Made by a program: the position numbers and the translations under genes | In this document: positions 34,590 to 47,002 of the stretch, one piece after another | Layout: the number at the start of each line of letters is the position of its first letter | Numbering within the stretch: position 1 is the stretch's first letter | Origin: Oreohelix idahoensis | Lineage: Eukaryota > Mollusca > Gastropoda > Stylommatophora > Oreohelicidae | Length of the DNA stretch: 64,000 nucleotides | Direction of reading: 5' to 3' | NCBI GenBank assembly: GCA_024509875.1 | Contig: JAMPIV010022931.1 | Location: forward strand, 310,001-374,000 | The notes under the pieces: generated by a model | What the model was told of the DNA's origin: nothing | The model's database searches: none | Seen by the model: the letters and a program-made list of their open reading frames with translations, nothing else

Positions 34590-35774
34590 TGTAACAGGGT
34601 AGACTATTAAGTAGCTACAACTGTTAGCCTTATAGTAAAGTATTTTATGAATGACTAGTTAGATAAATAAACTACTAGTCAAGATTCAATGACATCATCA
34701 GTCATGACACACATGAACCCATGATGTCATCAAACCTTGTGTGGCCTCCATACAAGCCAGACCGGAAAACATTTAGATTAGAGAGAACTTTAAACAATGG
34801 TTGGTCATCATCACATAGAAACAATAATTTTAGACTAGAGGATTCGTAGATGGTTAGGTTAAAGATTATTTCAACGGTCCACTAGCCCCCAAGACCAATC
34901 ATTTGAAGGTTTCCGGTCTTAACTCCAATAAGAAATATTTCCTCTGGCGAGCCATAGCACCAGACCAGTATAAAGACTGATGCATCTTAGAAACCAGACA
35001 CAGAGAGAGCTTGAGACAGTTATCTCAAAGCTAGAGTCAGAACATCATAGGGAGTTCTTTAGTTTAGGTTTGGAGCAACCTGGCGCTACGACTACTAAAG
35101 AACAAAAGCCCTTGACTCCTACGTTTTATCTAGAGACCTCCTACCGACCAGGAAGGTTAGTGAACCAGCGCTAACCCCTGCCACGATTATGTGAGTGGTT
35201 CATTCCACTTGAAGTAAGTTCGAACTAGTTTTGATTGAAGTCTCGAATCGTATTTTATTTCGCTAGGATTTCCACAGATCATAAAACGACTAGAGTATTG
35301 AGGTGCCGTAAGCCTTTCGCCTTGGAGGCTAAAGCTGGAAGTTTTGCTTTCCCCCACCAGAAATTTATCTCGAGCTGCCACTATTTACATGAAATACGAA
35401 GCGAAAAATAAAGAACATCTTTTATAACCATTTGGACTTATCAAATGCTCTGCATCATTGAAAGTTTCCATTGACCGTTTGAGTTGCTAATTACTTACCA
35501 CCGCTTCAAGATCAATTTAGAATCCATCAAGGCACTTATGAGATCTACCAATTACCTGGGTTGTTCCTTCCTTCTGGAGTTACTAACTCTGGTGATTAAC
35601 CAATACTTACCAGAAGAAACACTATAAGAAAAGTCCTAGGATTATTTCCCTTATATCAAGTAAAATACAGAATTACGTCCCTTGAACAAAATCCACTATC
35701 ACGGTAGACACTGTCACACGAGCCTGGGCTTTTAGTGCCGTTCCCGTCTACTCCTTCCTATTCACACGGTCACA
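34590..35774 (+). mobile_element. Solo LTR, 1.19 kb
   Basis: TGTAACAGGG at the start, GGTCACA at the end, flanked by CTAG (34586-34589 and 35775-35778). The empty paralogous site is near 11010. No internal coding beyond short frames. TG...CA ends and the short duplication fit an LTR retrotransposon; the parent element is not in the window. Confidence 0.8.
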
Positions 35775-36174
35775 CTAGTGCCAATTGTAACCTTATCTGT
35801 TCTGCAAGTGATTCGCAAGGAAATGTCTGCCAGTTTTACACCTCGACGACTTGCATATATTAAAAAAAATGATATTTATTACATTAAGGTTTGGTAGTAG
35901 TAGAAGCCTGGTCCAATCATAACTATGAGGATAACTAGCTCACGAAGTGACAATCCTCAGCTACGTTGTGCCTGGTGTTCTTTATGGCGGCTACTTTTCT
36001 TTTATGCTTGTTGTAAGAGCCTGCCGCAATCTGAGGTGACAACGTAGATAGCATCTCCACTTAGTTTGACATGCAGCTCCGTCCTCTCATATTGCTGGAC
36101 TTATCTCATCATGTCTCGTGTACACGTGTTCAAACTTCAGCTCGGACACAACATTAAGAATAATGTAGTTGAGT

Positions 36175-36720
36175 GATGTTTAAATATAAATTAAACAAAT
36201 AAAAAGGTATTAGATCAGTTTTACAAAATAACGGTACACAAGAAACACGGGACTTTTCGGGTTTGACCATCCGTCAGCCACAGTTATAAATAAACAACAA
36301 GGACAAGAAATATAGACAGGTTAAAGAAATATACTATAGACACTACACAACTCGTAATGTGTATATAATAATATATATTACATTTAACAACACAGGTGAA
36401 GAGCAATAGCAAAGAAAGGAAAATACAAAAACCGAATAAAAATATGACAATTAATTTAACAATCAACGAAAATCAAAAGCAGAAAATAGAATAACAAAAC
36501 TACAAGCCCTGATATGACACTATCGACAAAAGATACGGAGAAGCGGTAAATACAATGACGACAGGAATCACAAATGTTTAGTACTTTATTACGACTCATA
36601 TACAACAATCTTGTAAACTAAATAGTTTTTAACTAACTGTCTTTATTCACTACACAACCAGCCACTGACTTTGTGAACTCTTATCAATTTTCCATGCAGC
36701 ATCCCATCACTTTTTCCCTC
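36175..36720 (-). repeat. Penelope-type tail, family B, copy 3
   Basis: Same as 11411-11960, with the same kind of decayed ribozyme-like core near 36250-36290. Confidence 0.72.
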
Positions 36721-37919
36721 AATACTAAAATGTTAAGATACAGTTATGCTATAATTCTTAGGTATGTAATTTTTAATACCAAGGGACGTAATATGTCTGA
36801 GAAAAGTAATAGTACTATTTAAAGCATTACTTTTTCACTAAATAACTTATTTCAAAATATTTACTGTAAAATTAAGGAAAACTACGGATTCGTCTGCACG
36901 TTGTAATGTTTTTTCTGTTTTATTTTTTCTCTTAATATTAATATGCTATTATATTTGTGAAGCGATAAATAAACACACCGGGCTCAATTACAGGTTACTA
37001 ATTACGTATAAGATGAGCTTCGCATTAATGTATCTGTACCACTATCTTTATTATATATTTTTGACCGGCACCTAGTGCTGCCTAAACTAACGTTCTGATG
37101 GACGAAGATGACAAGTGTCCTTGTGAGCCCAATAATGACCAAAAGTCCTCTTCCCAATCCACAAAACATTATTGTATTAGATGACAAGAGAAGCTTTCAT
37201 TACATTGTGATTTGTATGGAAATTAAAAGAGATTGAGTCGAACACAAAAATAATCTTCATCTGACATATTAAGTCACATTGTATGGCTCCCAAAAACAGA
37301 GAACAGTGAAATAAGCAGTCGATTATAATCTTGTCACAATCCTCGTGATTGGTATATCGCCCCAATTCATTTTTCTTGCGTCGCGTTATAGCCTAACCAT
37401 AAATCTTAAAGCTGAATCGCAAAACATTAGGATGGTTAAGTTTTTCTGTAATGTTGGTTAAATAATTTCAGTTCTATCAAAACTCATTAGCTCCCTAGTA
37501 GCATAGACCGTCAAAAAACACACACAATGTCTTCCACATGTCACATGTCATCAGCTCCCTCTGGGGATTCTAGAACAAGGTCTTGCCGCTAAGAATGTCG
37601 ACAGGTTTAACCAATGTCTGTCAAATACCTCGCCAGCGTCTTCTTCCGATATCTTGTTCCGCTGGTACTTGTCTGGTTCTTGTCATCAGTTCCACACTGG
37701 TGTCGTACCATTTCAATTCTACTACTCTACACGAGTACGCAGATATTGTAGTCCTTTACAACTAATTTGGTGATGTCTAATAGACATTTATTCGTATCCA
37801 GATTTCAGAGTAGCATGAATGTTTTACCAATATTGAGCTTCAGTAGGTACTGAGACATTGCAGATAGACACTCTTGATTCTGAAAATGATCTGGCAAGTC
37901 AATGGGATCTTAAGACGCG
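36721..37919 (+). repeat. Spacer H, block copy 2 (complete)
   Basis: Full version of the spacer cut short at 12393. Continuous match to 49131-50898 apart from two insertions there. No gene; 37583-37765 stays open in both copies but resembles no protein. Confidence 0.8.
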
Positions 37920-38190
37920 TCAACAGTGACGAATGCAGTCAGTGACATATAGGTGACTGCTTGCATCAGGGTCAGCGAACTAGACCTGACCAAGACCGTA
38001 CTCCACCTCCAAGTGGTGGTCCTGGAAATCATAACTGCAGTCTGGCTGAGAAAGTAGGGATCGAAGTGGGAAGGTCAACCGGTCCTAAAAAATGCCGTGA
38101 CGCAGATATTGCAGCTTTGCTGTAAACGGCGAAACAACGCAAAAAACGTCTTTTTCAGGACGAACGAAGAAGAAAGAAGATCTTCAGAGA
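37920..38190 (+). repeat. Repeat R1, block copy 2
   Basis: Matches 22261-22560 and 50899-51205, with a small internal deletion. Confidence 0.8.
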
Positions 38191-41100
38191 CCATCGAGCT
38201 AATCGCCGAAATAAAAGAACAAACTAATCACAAAAGCAATAGACAATGCTAAAGAAATTGTATACCTTTGTGCTTTACCGTCATTCCTTACATCGGCTAT
38301 GGTATGAAAATGTTTGTTTGTTTTTTATAATGTAAATCCTGTCTTTAGTTTTAACACAGCGTTAACATTTACGTTAACATGAAAGACTCTTATATTATAA
38401 AACGTAATTATTAAAGTTCTCTGTAATTTGTTGATGGGTTACGCGCAAAGACATCTGTGAAATCCAAATGACACAAAGATTATTGGCCTCTACTTGACGA
38501 TTTCCAAAATACCGTTCACTGCAAGCACATTAAATGCATGTTTTTTCCGTATTTTCTCGAAAAGTGGTGCGGTTGTTTCTTCCATTTCAAACGCTACTAA
38601 ACTTCACATCAAGACAATTATCATCGTTAAGATTGAAGAAAAAAAGAGGCAGAATACGACAAAGAGAGAAAGTACTGGATAGTTTGACAGTAATTAAATA
38701 TTAGACACACATAAATGTATCTTAAAACATACCTTTATATTTGTCTAATATTTATTTACTGTTTACAGGCCTCGGGTTTCCCTTCCTTATGTGTTATAAA
38801 TGTTTGGACAGTTTGACATAATGACATAGCAAGAAAGTCAACAAAAATACTCATAAATAGTAGCATTGGCGTTTGGAAGTTGTGGAGATACATGATCGCA
38901 TTAGCCACCACGCAGGATACTAGTAAAAGAAGAAGAAGAGGAAGAGGTATGTCTTCAATTCCATTGTTCATATTCGACTAACTCTTATTTGCTTACTCTG
39001 AAGATTTCAGAAAAGAGACTTTCTCAGTGTGCCCTACCCAACTCAACATCTACTCCTCAAATCTCCAATGTTTTTATTTTGTTTTTGCGCAATCCCTCAT
39101 TTATGAAAGTGTGTACTGTATCTTTCTTGTTGTCATTTTCTTGTCCTCCATGTTTTAAGACCATACAAGTAGTAATGCCTGTTATATGGGTTGAAGATTG
39201 TTAATTTTTATATTGGACTGGGTTTCATTTTATTTCCGTATTTTTCTCAGTGCAATAAAGGCTCCTTTTGGCTGTTGCATTCTTATTTTTATATCATTGT
39301 CTGCTGCTCCAACTTTGTCTTCATGGCTGCTAAGATGCACGCATGATTCCACTTGTTAGATGGACATATTTGTGCTGTTTTGGAATTTTGTGTCTTTGTT
39401 TTAGCTTTTTTTTTTTTTTAAGGATCGTGTAGCTGGTCTAATGCCCACTCTTCCTCAGTGGTATTCTGCGACATATTCGGCAGGTTACATTGTTACTAAT
39501 CTATTGGGTTCCAGTAACACAATAGAGCGTATGGGAAACAATGTTTTTATAAACTGGAGCGTAATGGGTATTATATTTTCATAACCCGGGCGTATTTAAT
39601 AGGATGATTCTATAACCAGAAGTTTATATAATACATTTTCATAATCTTTTAGGTATGGGATACAATGTTTCTATAATTCTGAGTGTACGGGCTACAATAA
39701 TACTTTACCCGTAGAGTATGGGGTATAGTATTTATATAATATGAATTTTTTGGAGACTGTTCGTTTTGTTTTATAATCTGGATATTGTAACGTTTGTTTA
39801 ACTTGGAGTTCATGTCGTCAATGCTGTCCTCAAAACATTATCTATAGGTTTATTTATGAGAGAATTGTACCACCTATCTCTCTTACAAAGTTGGGAGTCC
39901 ATCTCAGATTCTTTTAACTGTATGGAGAAAGCTGTGCTGTCACTCTGCTGCTCTTATGGAGTCAATAACATTGGAGGATACACTCTATTGCTTTTTTGTC
40001 CTCACCACATAGGCACGTCTGTCTGTCTGGATTTCAGTTTGTTGATCAGATGATGTTTGCGTCTGCAATGGTCGCTTCTCAGTCTGAAAATAATCACTTC
40101 ATCTCTTCTTGGCAAGGAGTTGTGTTATTCAGCTGTATCAGACTCTGACGATCCTTCTGTCATTTTTATTTAAGCAGAGAAGGCCACTCTCCAAACCTCC
40201 GATGTCTTGCGGGCAGTGTTAGGATGTGCAAGAACATGGACAGGAAGACTCCACAACTTCCCCACTGAAGACACGCCCACGGCGACCGTTGCCTCAACTG
40301 GCTGTGTGTGGTGTACCCGGAAACGGGGCCTCCCAGTACTGAGACACAGTTAAGTCCCCGATGTCATTTATCGGTGCAGAGTTGAGAGAGATGGCTGAGC
40401 ATCACAATCCCCCCTGTGTTGCAGCATGATGAGAACCCAGCATTGCACACTGAGCTTGGGGGGAATCACTTGGGCACCAGACTTAATACTGTCTCTTGAC
40501 TGGATGGCCGCATGCAGGAGATTTCTACAATGGGGGGTTGGCAGGTGGTGGGTATCTGGAAGTGGCTCTGTGCAGGACGTGAGGATTCCTTGGGTGAGCC
40601 CAGAACCAGAGCACAGCATTGTGCAAGCTCTGCATAGTTGGAGAGCCCCCTGGATGACGGGGAATGCACAGTGTGCTACCCCACCTGTCCCCAACTGCTA
40701 ACTTAGAACCAGAAGTGGGGTCCTCTGTATGCGTGCCAGGCCAGGATAAAATGCCTGGGAAAGAGACTGGAGCTCAGAACTCCCTAACTCAAAGTTGCAG
40801 GATGGCAGGAAAGACAGGGCTATTTTGAACTTTTTTTTTTTTTTTTTTTTTATGGAGAGTACATATACTGGCCCAATGACTCAACACTAAACTCAAAGCT
40901 ATATGGAGTTAAAGAGGAACTTCAAACAACAGTCGAATTCATCATGAGAACTCGTCTGACGGTGTAATCATCAAAGATGCGATCGCAAGAAGAAGAAGAA
41001 GAATTTAAACGTCTTACGTAATTTTGGTTTTATCTCCTGTATGTGTCTGACTTTAGTTTGGTGTTTGTTCTCTCTTAGTTGGCAACTCTATCTGCATTCT

Positions 41101-41234
41101 TATTGTCATATATCTTGTAGTGGGCAGGGATCCACCGTACTTTTACATATTAAAAATAAATTACTCACGGTTTCCATTAGTGCTTCTGAAAGGCAGCTCT
41201 ATTTGTTTCTTTTTTTTCTGAGTGCAGCTATAAC
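38191..41234 (+). repeat. Spacer H3, block copy 2
   Basis: Matches 22561-24775. Interrupted by a retroposed fragment at 40174-41002. Palindrome at 38696-38752. No gene. Confidence 0.8.
40174..41002 (+). mobile_element. Retroposed fragment with GAAGAA tail
   Basis: 829 bp inserted in spacer H3 between ATTTAA repeats (40168-40173 and 41003-41008), ending in AAGAAGAAGAAGAA. GC content is clearly higher than the surroundings. A run of about 22 T near 40832 may be a later insertion. The tail resembles those of the LINE pieces here, so it is probably the 3' untranslated part of a LINE or a SINE. Frames at 40368-40701 look incidental. Confidence 0.7.
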
Positions 41235-42086
41235 TGAGAGTCTATGAGAGTCTGTGAGGAACACTATCTTGTCTCTAACAGAGAGTCAGGGGAGGAACAC
41301 TATCTTATCTCTAACAGAGAGTCTGTGAGGAACACTATCTTGTCTCTAGCAGAGAGTCTGTGAGGAACACTATCTTGTCTCTAGCAGAGAGTCTGTGAGG
41401 TACACTATCTTGTCTCTAACAGAGAGACTGTGAGGATTACTATCTTGTCTCTAACAGAGAGTCTGTGAGGTACACTATCTTGTCTCTAACAGAGAGACTG
41501 TGAGGATTACTATCTTGTCTCTAAAAGAGAGACTGTGAGGAACACTATCTTGTCTCTAGCAGAGAGTCTGTGAGGAACACTATCTTGTCTCTAACAGAGA
41601 GTCTGTCGTGGACGCCATCTTGTCTCTAACAGAGAGTCTGTGAGGAACACTATCTTGTCTCTAACAGAGAGTCTGTGAGGAACTCTATCTTGTATCTAAC
41701 AGAGAGTATGTGAAGAACACTATCTTGTTTCTAACAGAGAGTCTGTGACGAACACTATCGTGTCTCTAACAGGGAGTATATTTGGACGCTATCTTGTCTC
41801 TAACAGAGAGTCAGTGACGAACACTATCTTGTCTCTAAAATAGAGTCTGTGAGAAACACTATCTTATCTCTAACAGAGAGTATGTAAGGAACACTATCTT
41901 CTCTCTAACAGAGAGACTGTGAGGAACACTATCTTGCCTCTAACAGAGAGTCTGTGAGGAACACTATCTTGTCTCTAATAGAGAGTCTGCGATGAACACT
42001 TTCATGTCTCTAACAGAGAGACTGTGACGAACACAATCTTGTCTCTAACAGATAGACTGTGACGAACACTATCTTGTCTCTAAAAG
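41235..42086 (+). repeat. 35-bp minisatellite, about 24 units
   Basis: Expanded version of the array at 24776-25115, with point variants such as GTCGTGGACGCC in single units. Confidence 0.93.
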
Positions 42087-42276
42087 AATCTTTGTTTACC
42101 ACGATGGTAACTAACTATTTTTAGCTGCATGTAAATATTAGAGTCCTCGTGTAGTTCCCGGGGTTCATTTATAAGATAAAGAAAGGGCAGGACTACTACA
42201 CCATGAGTCAACTCCTTTAAGACAACTAATATGAGGTTGTCCATAGGGGTGGCAACCTCATCATGTGAATATATTG
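42087..42276. other. Stretch without recognised feature
   Basis: Unlike the other block copies, the minisatellite is followed here by unmatched sequence. No gene. Confidence 0.5.
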
Positions 42277-43018
42277 TTACATAAACCAGTGCTACAATGG
42301 AACAAACCAGTGCTACAATGGACCAAACCAGTGCTACAGTGGACCAAACCAGTGCTACAATTGAACAAACCAGTGCTACAATGGAACAAACCAGTGCTAC
42401 AATGGAACAACCAGTGCTACAATGGACCAAACCAGCGCTACAATTGATCAAACCAGTGCTACAATAGAACAAACCAGTGTTACAATGGAATAAATCAGGG
42501 CTACAAGAGAACAAACCAGTGCCACAATGGAACAAACCAGTGCTACAATTAAACAAACTAGAGCTACAAGAGAACAAACCAGTAGAAAATGGAAAAAACC
42601 AGTGCTACAGTGTAACAAACCAGTGCTACAAGAGAACAAACCAGTGCTATAATGGAACAAACCAGTGTTACAGGAGAACAAATCAGTGCTACAATGGAAC
42701 AAATCAGTGCTACAAGAGAACAAACCAGTGTTACAATGGAACAAATCAGTGCTACAATTGAACAAACCAGTGCTACAATGGAACAAACCAGTGCTACAAG
42801 AGAACAAACCAGTGCTACAATCGAACAAACCAGTGCTACAATGGAACAAATCAGTGCTACAATGGAACAAACCAGTACTACAATGAACAAACCAGTACTA
42901 CAGTCGAACAAACCAGTGCTACAATGGAACAAACCAGTGCTACAATGAACAAACCAGTGCTACAAGAGAACAAACCAGTGCTACAATGGAACAAACCAGT
43001 GCTACAAGAGAACAAACT
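42277..43018. repeat. 21-bp satellite, about 35 units
   Basis: Unit AACCAGTGCTACAATGGAAC plus one base, with a frequent variant where ATGG is AGAG. Because 21 is a multiple of three, frames stay open on both strands and give 7-residue repeats (NKPVLQW on plus, a C/S/T/G/L/F repeat on minus). These are by-products, not genes. Confidence 0.93.
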
Positions 43019-43254
43019 AGTGGCCTATTGGATATGAACGCAGTTTCATAATCCAGATATACCAGGTTCGAAACCTGCTGCAGGCAGTTTGGTAGCAGAT
43101 CGCTTTGTGTGGATTTTAAACAATGGTATAAGCGACGTACCGTTCAGAAAGCAATTGCAAACTACTGAATGAAAAAATTGCCTAGAAAAATCACAAACAG
43201 CCAATAAAAGCTGGAGTTGATTGCCACGTCCTGTAAAGGAAAAGCAACTAACTT
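43019..43254 (+). mobile_element. Possible tRNA-derived SINE
   Basis: TGGCCTATTGG at 43021 (box A-like) and GGTTCGAAACC at 43065-43075 (perfect box B) have the spacing of a polymerase III internal promoter. The cloverleaf is not intact and no tail or duplication was recognised, so it is a SINE head or tRNA relic, not a tRNA gene. Confidence 0.5.
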
Positions 43255-43398
43255 TCAGAGCCTGGCGCAATCTGAGGTGACAACGTAGATAGCATCTCCA
43301 CTTAGCATGACATGCAGCTCCGTTCTCCCAGATTGCTGGACTTATCTCATCATGTCTCGTGGACACGTGTTCAAACTTCAGCTTGGGCACAACATTAA
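43255..43398 (+). repeat. Unit A fragment before block copy 3
   Basis: Matches 11250-11395 and 36020-36160, ending at the TTAA used by the next element. Confidence 0.8.
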
Positions 43399-43608
43399 CT
43401 CATTCCACACTGGAGGTCTGGCACATTTTTGTTCCCCAACCATAACCAAGGGGACGTAACTCTGTTTATCACATGACATGTAATCTTTGAAAGCATAATT
43501 GAGCTTGCAAATATTCACCAATTTCAATTAAATAAAAATGTTAAAAAGAAAAATGAACGAACTTTCAAGAACAGTATACTTTTATATGGCTTTCATGGTA
43601 ATTTATTT

Positions 43609-44009
43609 TTAGAATAATATTTTTTTTAAAATGGATTTCCAGTAGGAGTCTTCAACACCTTTAGTTTCCTGCCGCTGCTCAGCATATTTGTTTATCTGTT
43701 CCACAAATAGTTTGATTATTGTAACTGGAAAGAAGAGACTAGAATAGTCAAATGGTGAGCTGTTTGGGTTCTGATTATGAAGAGCGCCTTGTGTTTCAGT
43801 TAATGCCCCCATTTTGTCCCTGACTGTTCAGCGTGTCAAACCACTCCAGGTCTGCTTCTGTTTCACCAATGCTGTCACTAGTTTCACTGTTAATTGTTAT
43901 CAAATAAATCCACTGCCTCGGTATCTAAGTCAACATCTGACTCGTCCTCTTGGTTGTTATCATCGGGATCGTCATTATCAATCAATGACTCAATAAATTG
44001 AAAGGCCAT
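43609..44009 (-). pseudogene. piggyBac transposase N-terminal remnant
   Basis: Starts ATG at 44009: MAFQFIESLIDNDDPDD and an acidic stretch, as at the start of many piggyBac proteins; then breaks; then FFPVTIIKLFVEQINKYAEQ, matching the conserved helix of the piggyBac N-terminal domain. Catalytic Asp regions are absent. Not functional. Confidence 0.72.
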
Positions 44010-44835
44010 TCTGTCGTGGATTGTTGACAAAACAGACCTCAACACACCGCACACACTTTGTCTGACTTAAACGTCTATAAACTTTATATAATCCGAACTA
44101 CACCACTTAAAAACATCCGGTTTTCAAAGAATCCAAAGTGAAACTTTCTATAGTGCGTTTCAAAAAGATCGGTCGACGATTGACTTCAAATATCTCCATA
44201 TTCCTTGCACTGATAAACATGATTTTTTGCATGTAGTCTTATATTTTCAATGTCCCAAAGTTTTTATAAAATTCAATGTTGCAGGTAGTGTTCTTTTCTT
44301 GCAACGGCTAATTCCTTTGATCTTTTTTAACGAAGTAATTATTTTGTCCTGGAAGAAAATAATTTACCGTAAATGAAGGAAGTTGCATATTTTCGGCATA
44401 GGCGTCTATACAATTCGAATGTTAGAGGGGTTTGTTAACTGATTACTACGTGAGGTCCTTTTTTATTTCTTCGAAATATTTGAGAGAATAATAACGCCTA
44501 TTCGTTGTAAATGTTACTTTTTATACTAACGTGAATGGATGCATGAAGAGGTGAAAGTACTGTGTATGTTAAAAATAGTAGTGACATCGCGGAGATAAAA
44601 AGGAAATGATTTGGTTTACATATACACATAGGTGGAGGAGAAAACATAAAACATATAAGGTATTTACACACTTATTCTGAATCAGACGAGTCTAACATAT
44701 TGATGACTATTCTCGGCTGAACGAACGACAGTCCATTTTTTTTCCAATAGTCATTTTCCTCTTTTAAGACATGGTCTTCACATTTACACCAATAATCTTT
44801 GTCTATCTGCGAGAGGGCGGCATATGTTATTTCTT

Positions 44836-45551
44836 TCATATTGCATAGTTTGAAAGTTTTATTTTCTGTCCTTTAACTTTTGCCCAAACGAGTTCAATTG
44901 GGTTTAAATGTGAATGGTAAGGTGGCAGTCTCAAACACTTATGACCATGCTGTTGAATCAACTTGTCTATATGGAATATCTTGGTCTTTTGTGATTTCTT
45001 AACAAGGGACAGTAATTCAGGTTTCAGAAACCCCTCGTTAAATGGAATGTCTTCTTTTCTGAGCAAAAGCTTTATAGCATCTTTTGTACTCGAAGATGTC
45101 GGGATTTTGTCTTCTTCTGCCACAGCGTTGTGGTATGATGCGTTGTCCATTATCAGACAGGATGGTCTGTCTAGGGACGGAAGAAAAGTATTTTCAATCC
45201 ACTCTCTAAATATGTTACCGTTCATCGCGGTATGATAGTCCCGGTTGTCCGTATAATTGGAAATGAAAATAAGTTCAGCATTTTTCACTAGCCCATTATG
45301 TCTGCTGCCTGCTTGTGCCATTATCAGACGTTGTCTTTTTCCACTGGGTATACATCTTTTAATCGTTCCATCTGATAACTGCCATTCCTTTTCACTTGTG
45401 TGATGAGCATTGATCCAAGTTTCATCCACATACACAATATCATAATCTTGATTACGCATTTCCCGTACTTCACGTAAATATTTACTTCTCATAGATACTA
45501 AGTTCGGCTTCTCGCAGATGACGTTTCTTCCACTGGCGTTCCTCAGCAGGT
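44836..45551 (-). pseudogene. Sailor-like transposase, catalytic domain
   Basis: DDE transposase fragment; the frame is open from 45551, with a first Met at 45492. VYVDETWINAHH holds the first Asp, CLIMDNASYHN the second, PPYHSHLNPIELVWAKVK the Glu. I count 83 residues between second Asp and Glu, close to the 82 that defines Sailor (DD82E). GSRHNGLVKNAELIF and DYHTAMNGNIFREW between them are usual for the DDE_3 fold. The N-terminal DNA-binding part is lost where the hAT remnant begins. The C-terminus looks complete. Confidence 0.87.
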
Positions 45552-47002
45552 TTGTTTAAACATGTAGTTAGCAAGGTACAAGAATACAAACTTAAAGATA
45601 AGTTAGTTGGGCAAACTTATGATGGAGCGTCTGTGATGGTAGGTCATTTGGATGGCTTACAAAAAAAGGTTATTGATGTTTACCCAAAAGCGCTCTTTAC
45701 TCATTGCTGTGCCCATGCATTGAACCTCGTCTTGCAACAAAGTTTGATGAATATCAAAGACTGCAATATTTTTTTTATAACTCTCAATGGTCTTTCTGCA
45801 TTTTTCTCAAAATCGTCTAAGAGAACAATAGCTCTTCAAGAAATTCTTTCTAAGAAGTTGCCAACTGTAGCACCTACCAGGTGGAACTTCACTTCCAGAT
45901 TAGTACATACAGTGAACGATTATTGGTTAGAGCTTATTGACTTTTTGAAAATGTCATTGATTGTTCTTTAGAATGGGATGCTGACACAGTGGTTAAATCG
46001 CAAGGCTTTTTGTCTTTCTTGAGGAGCCTAAATACAATTTTCCTACTTCAAGTATTTTCAAGATTATTTGCAAATACGGATGTTTTATACAATTTACTTC
46101 AAACAAGAAATTTCGATATTTTGTACTGCTGCAAGAAAATAGAAGAGATCAAAAATGAAATTCAACGAGCAAGGGATACTGCCTTTAATGAGATTTAGTA
46201 TGCTGCATTGGGAACGAGGGGAGAAGAATTTGAATCACCTACAAATAAACGACGCCGTGGTTGTATAGGAAAAGATGCATGTTGCCAACTGTATTTTGAA
46301 ATTATTGATTCACACAGAAACACGGTTTGCAGCTTTAAAGAAACTTGAGTATTTCCACCTTCTTTATGAGCAAAAGTATACCAGTTTCAAGAAAAATTTT
46401 CCAGAGGACCTCATCAAAAAATTAAAAGACGTTTATTGAGAAATGTTCGACTATGTAAGATTGAAGAATGAACTTGTTGTACTTTATTGTTCGGATGAGT
46501 TCTGCAACATGTCAGTTCATGAGTTTCTGCAGTTCTTAGTTGAAAATGATCTCAGTTCAGGCTTTAAAGAAGTGTTCAAACTGGCAGAATTGATAATGAC
46601 AATTCCAGCAACTACTGCTTCTGTAGAAAGATCGTTTTCAGCTTTAGAGCGAATCCACAGTTACCACAGATCTACACAAGGTCAAGATCGACTCTCCAGT
46701 CTCAGCCTATTGTCCATTGAAAAGGAACTTTTGAGCAAGGTTAGAATGAAGAATACATTTTAAGATGCTGTAACAGAGAAATTTCTGCAAAAGGAAAGAA
46801 GAATAGATCTGATCTTCAAGTGAAACCTGTATGTGAAAATATGTATTATTTAGTTAATGTTTTTCTTCCAGCCGAATAACTATCGTTGCGTAATTGAATA
46901 TAGTTGGTTTTTAAATTAAGAGGGGAAGGGGTTAAATAGTAGGCGTACATATTCATTTTAAGTAGCAGCACGCCTAACTCGCATTACCAGGATACGCCAC
47001 TG
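45552..47002 (+). pseudogene. hAT-type transposase remnant (DUF4371 group)
   Basis: Three frames in order. 45552-45971: GQTYDGASVMVGHLDGLQKK, FTHCCAHALNLVLQQS and TRWNFTSRLVHTV, the catalytic core of the zinc-finger MYM/TTF-like hAT group. 45989-46198: linker helices. 46443-46763: FKLAELIMTIPATTASVERS and a dimerisation helix, the hAT C-terminus. The N-terminus is missing. The right end is probably at 47002, where GATACGCCACTG is the complement of a CAGTGGCGTATC-type hAT end. Left end lost. Confidence 0.85.

Larger units (their letters stand above)
30301..36174 (+). repeat. Unit A, copy 2 (with three insertions)
   Basis: Corresponds to 1-837 plus 10304-11410. Its own parts are 30301-30599, 32915-33714, 34140-34589 and 35775-36174. 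The rest is a solo LTR, a LINE tail and a second solo LTR, each described separately. Confidence 0.85.

Noticed and set aside
40368..40701. Frames on both strands in a GC-richer segment
   Set aside because: Inside a retroposed fragment; no LINE or host protein similarity recognised.
42080..42950. Several long overlapping frames on both strands
   Set aside because: They are produced by the 21-bp satellite, whose period is a multiple of three. No start context, domain or conservation beyond the repeat.
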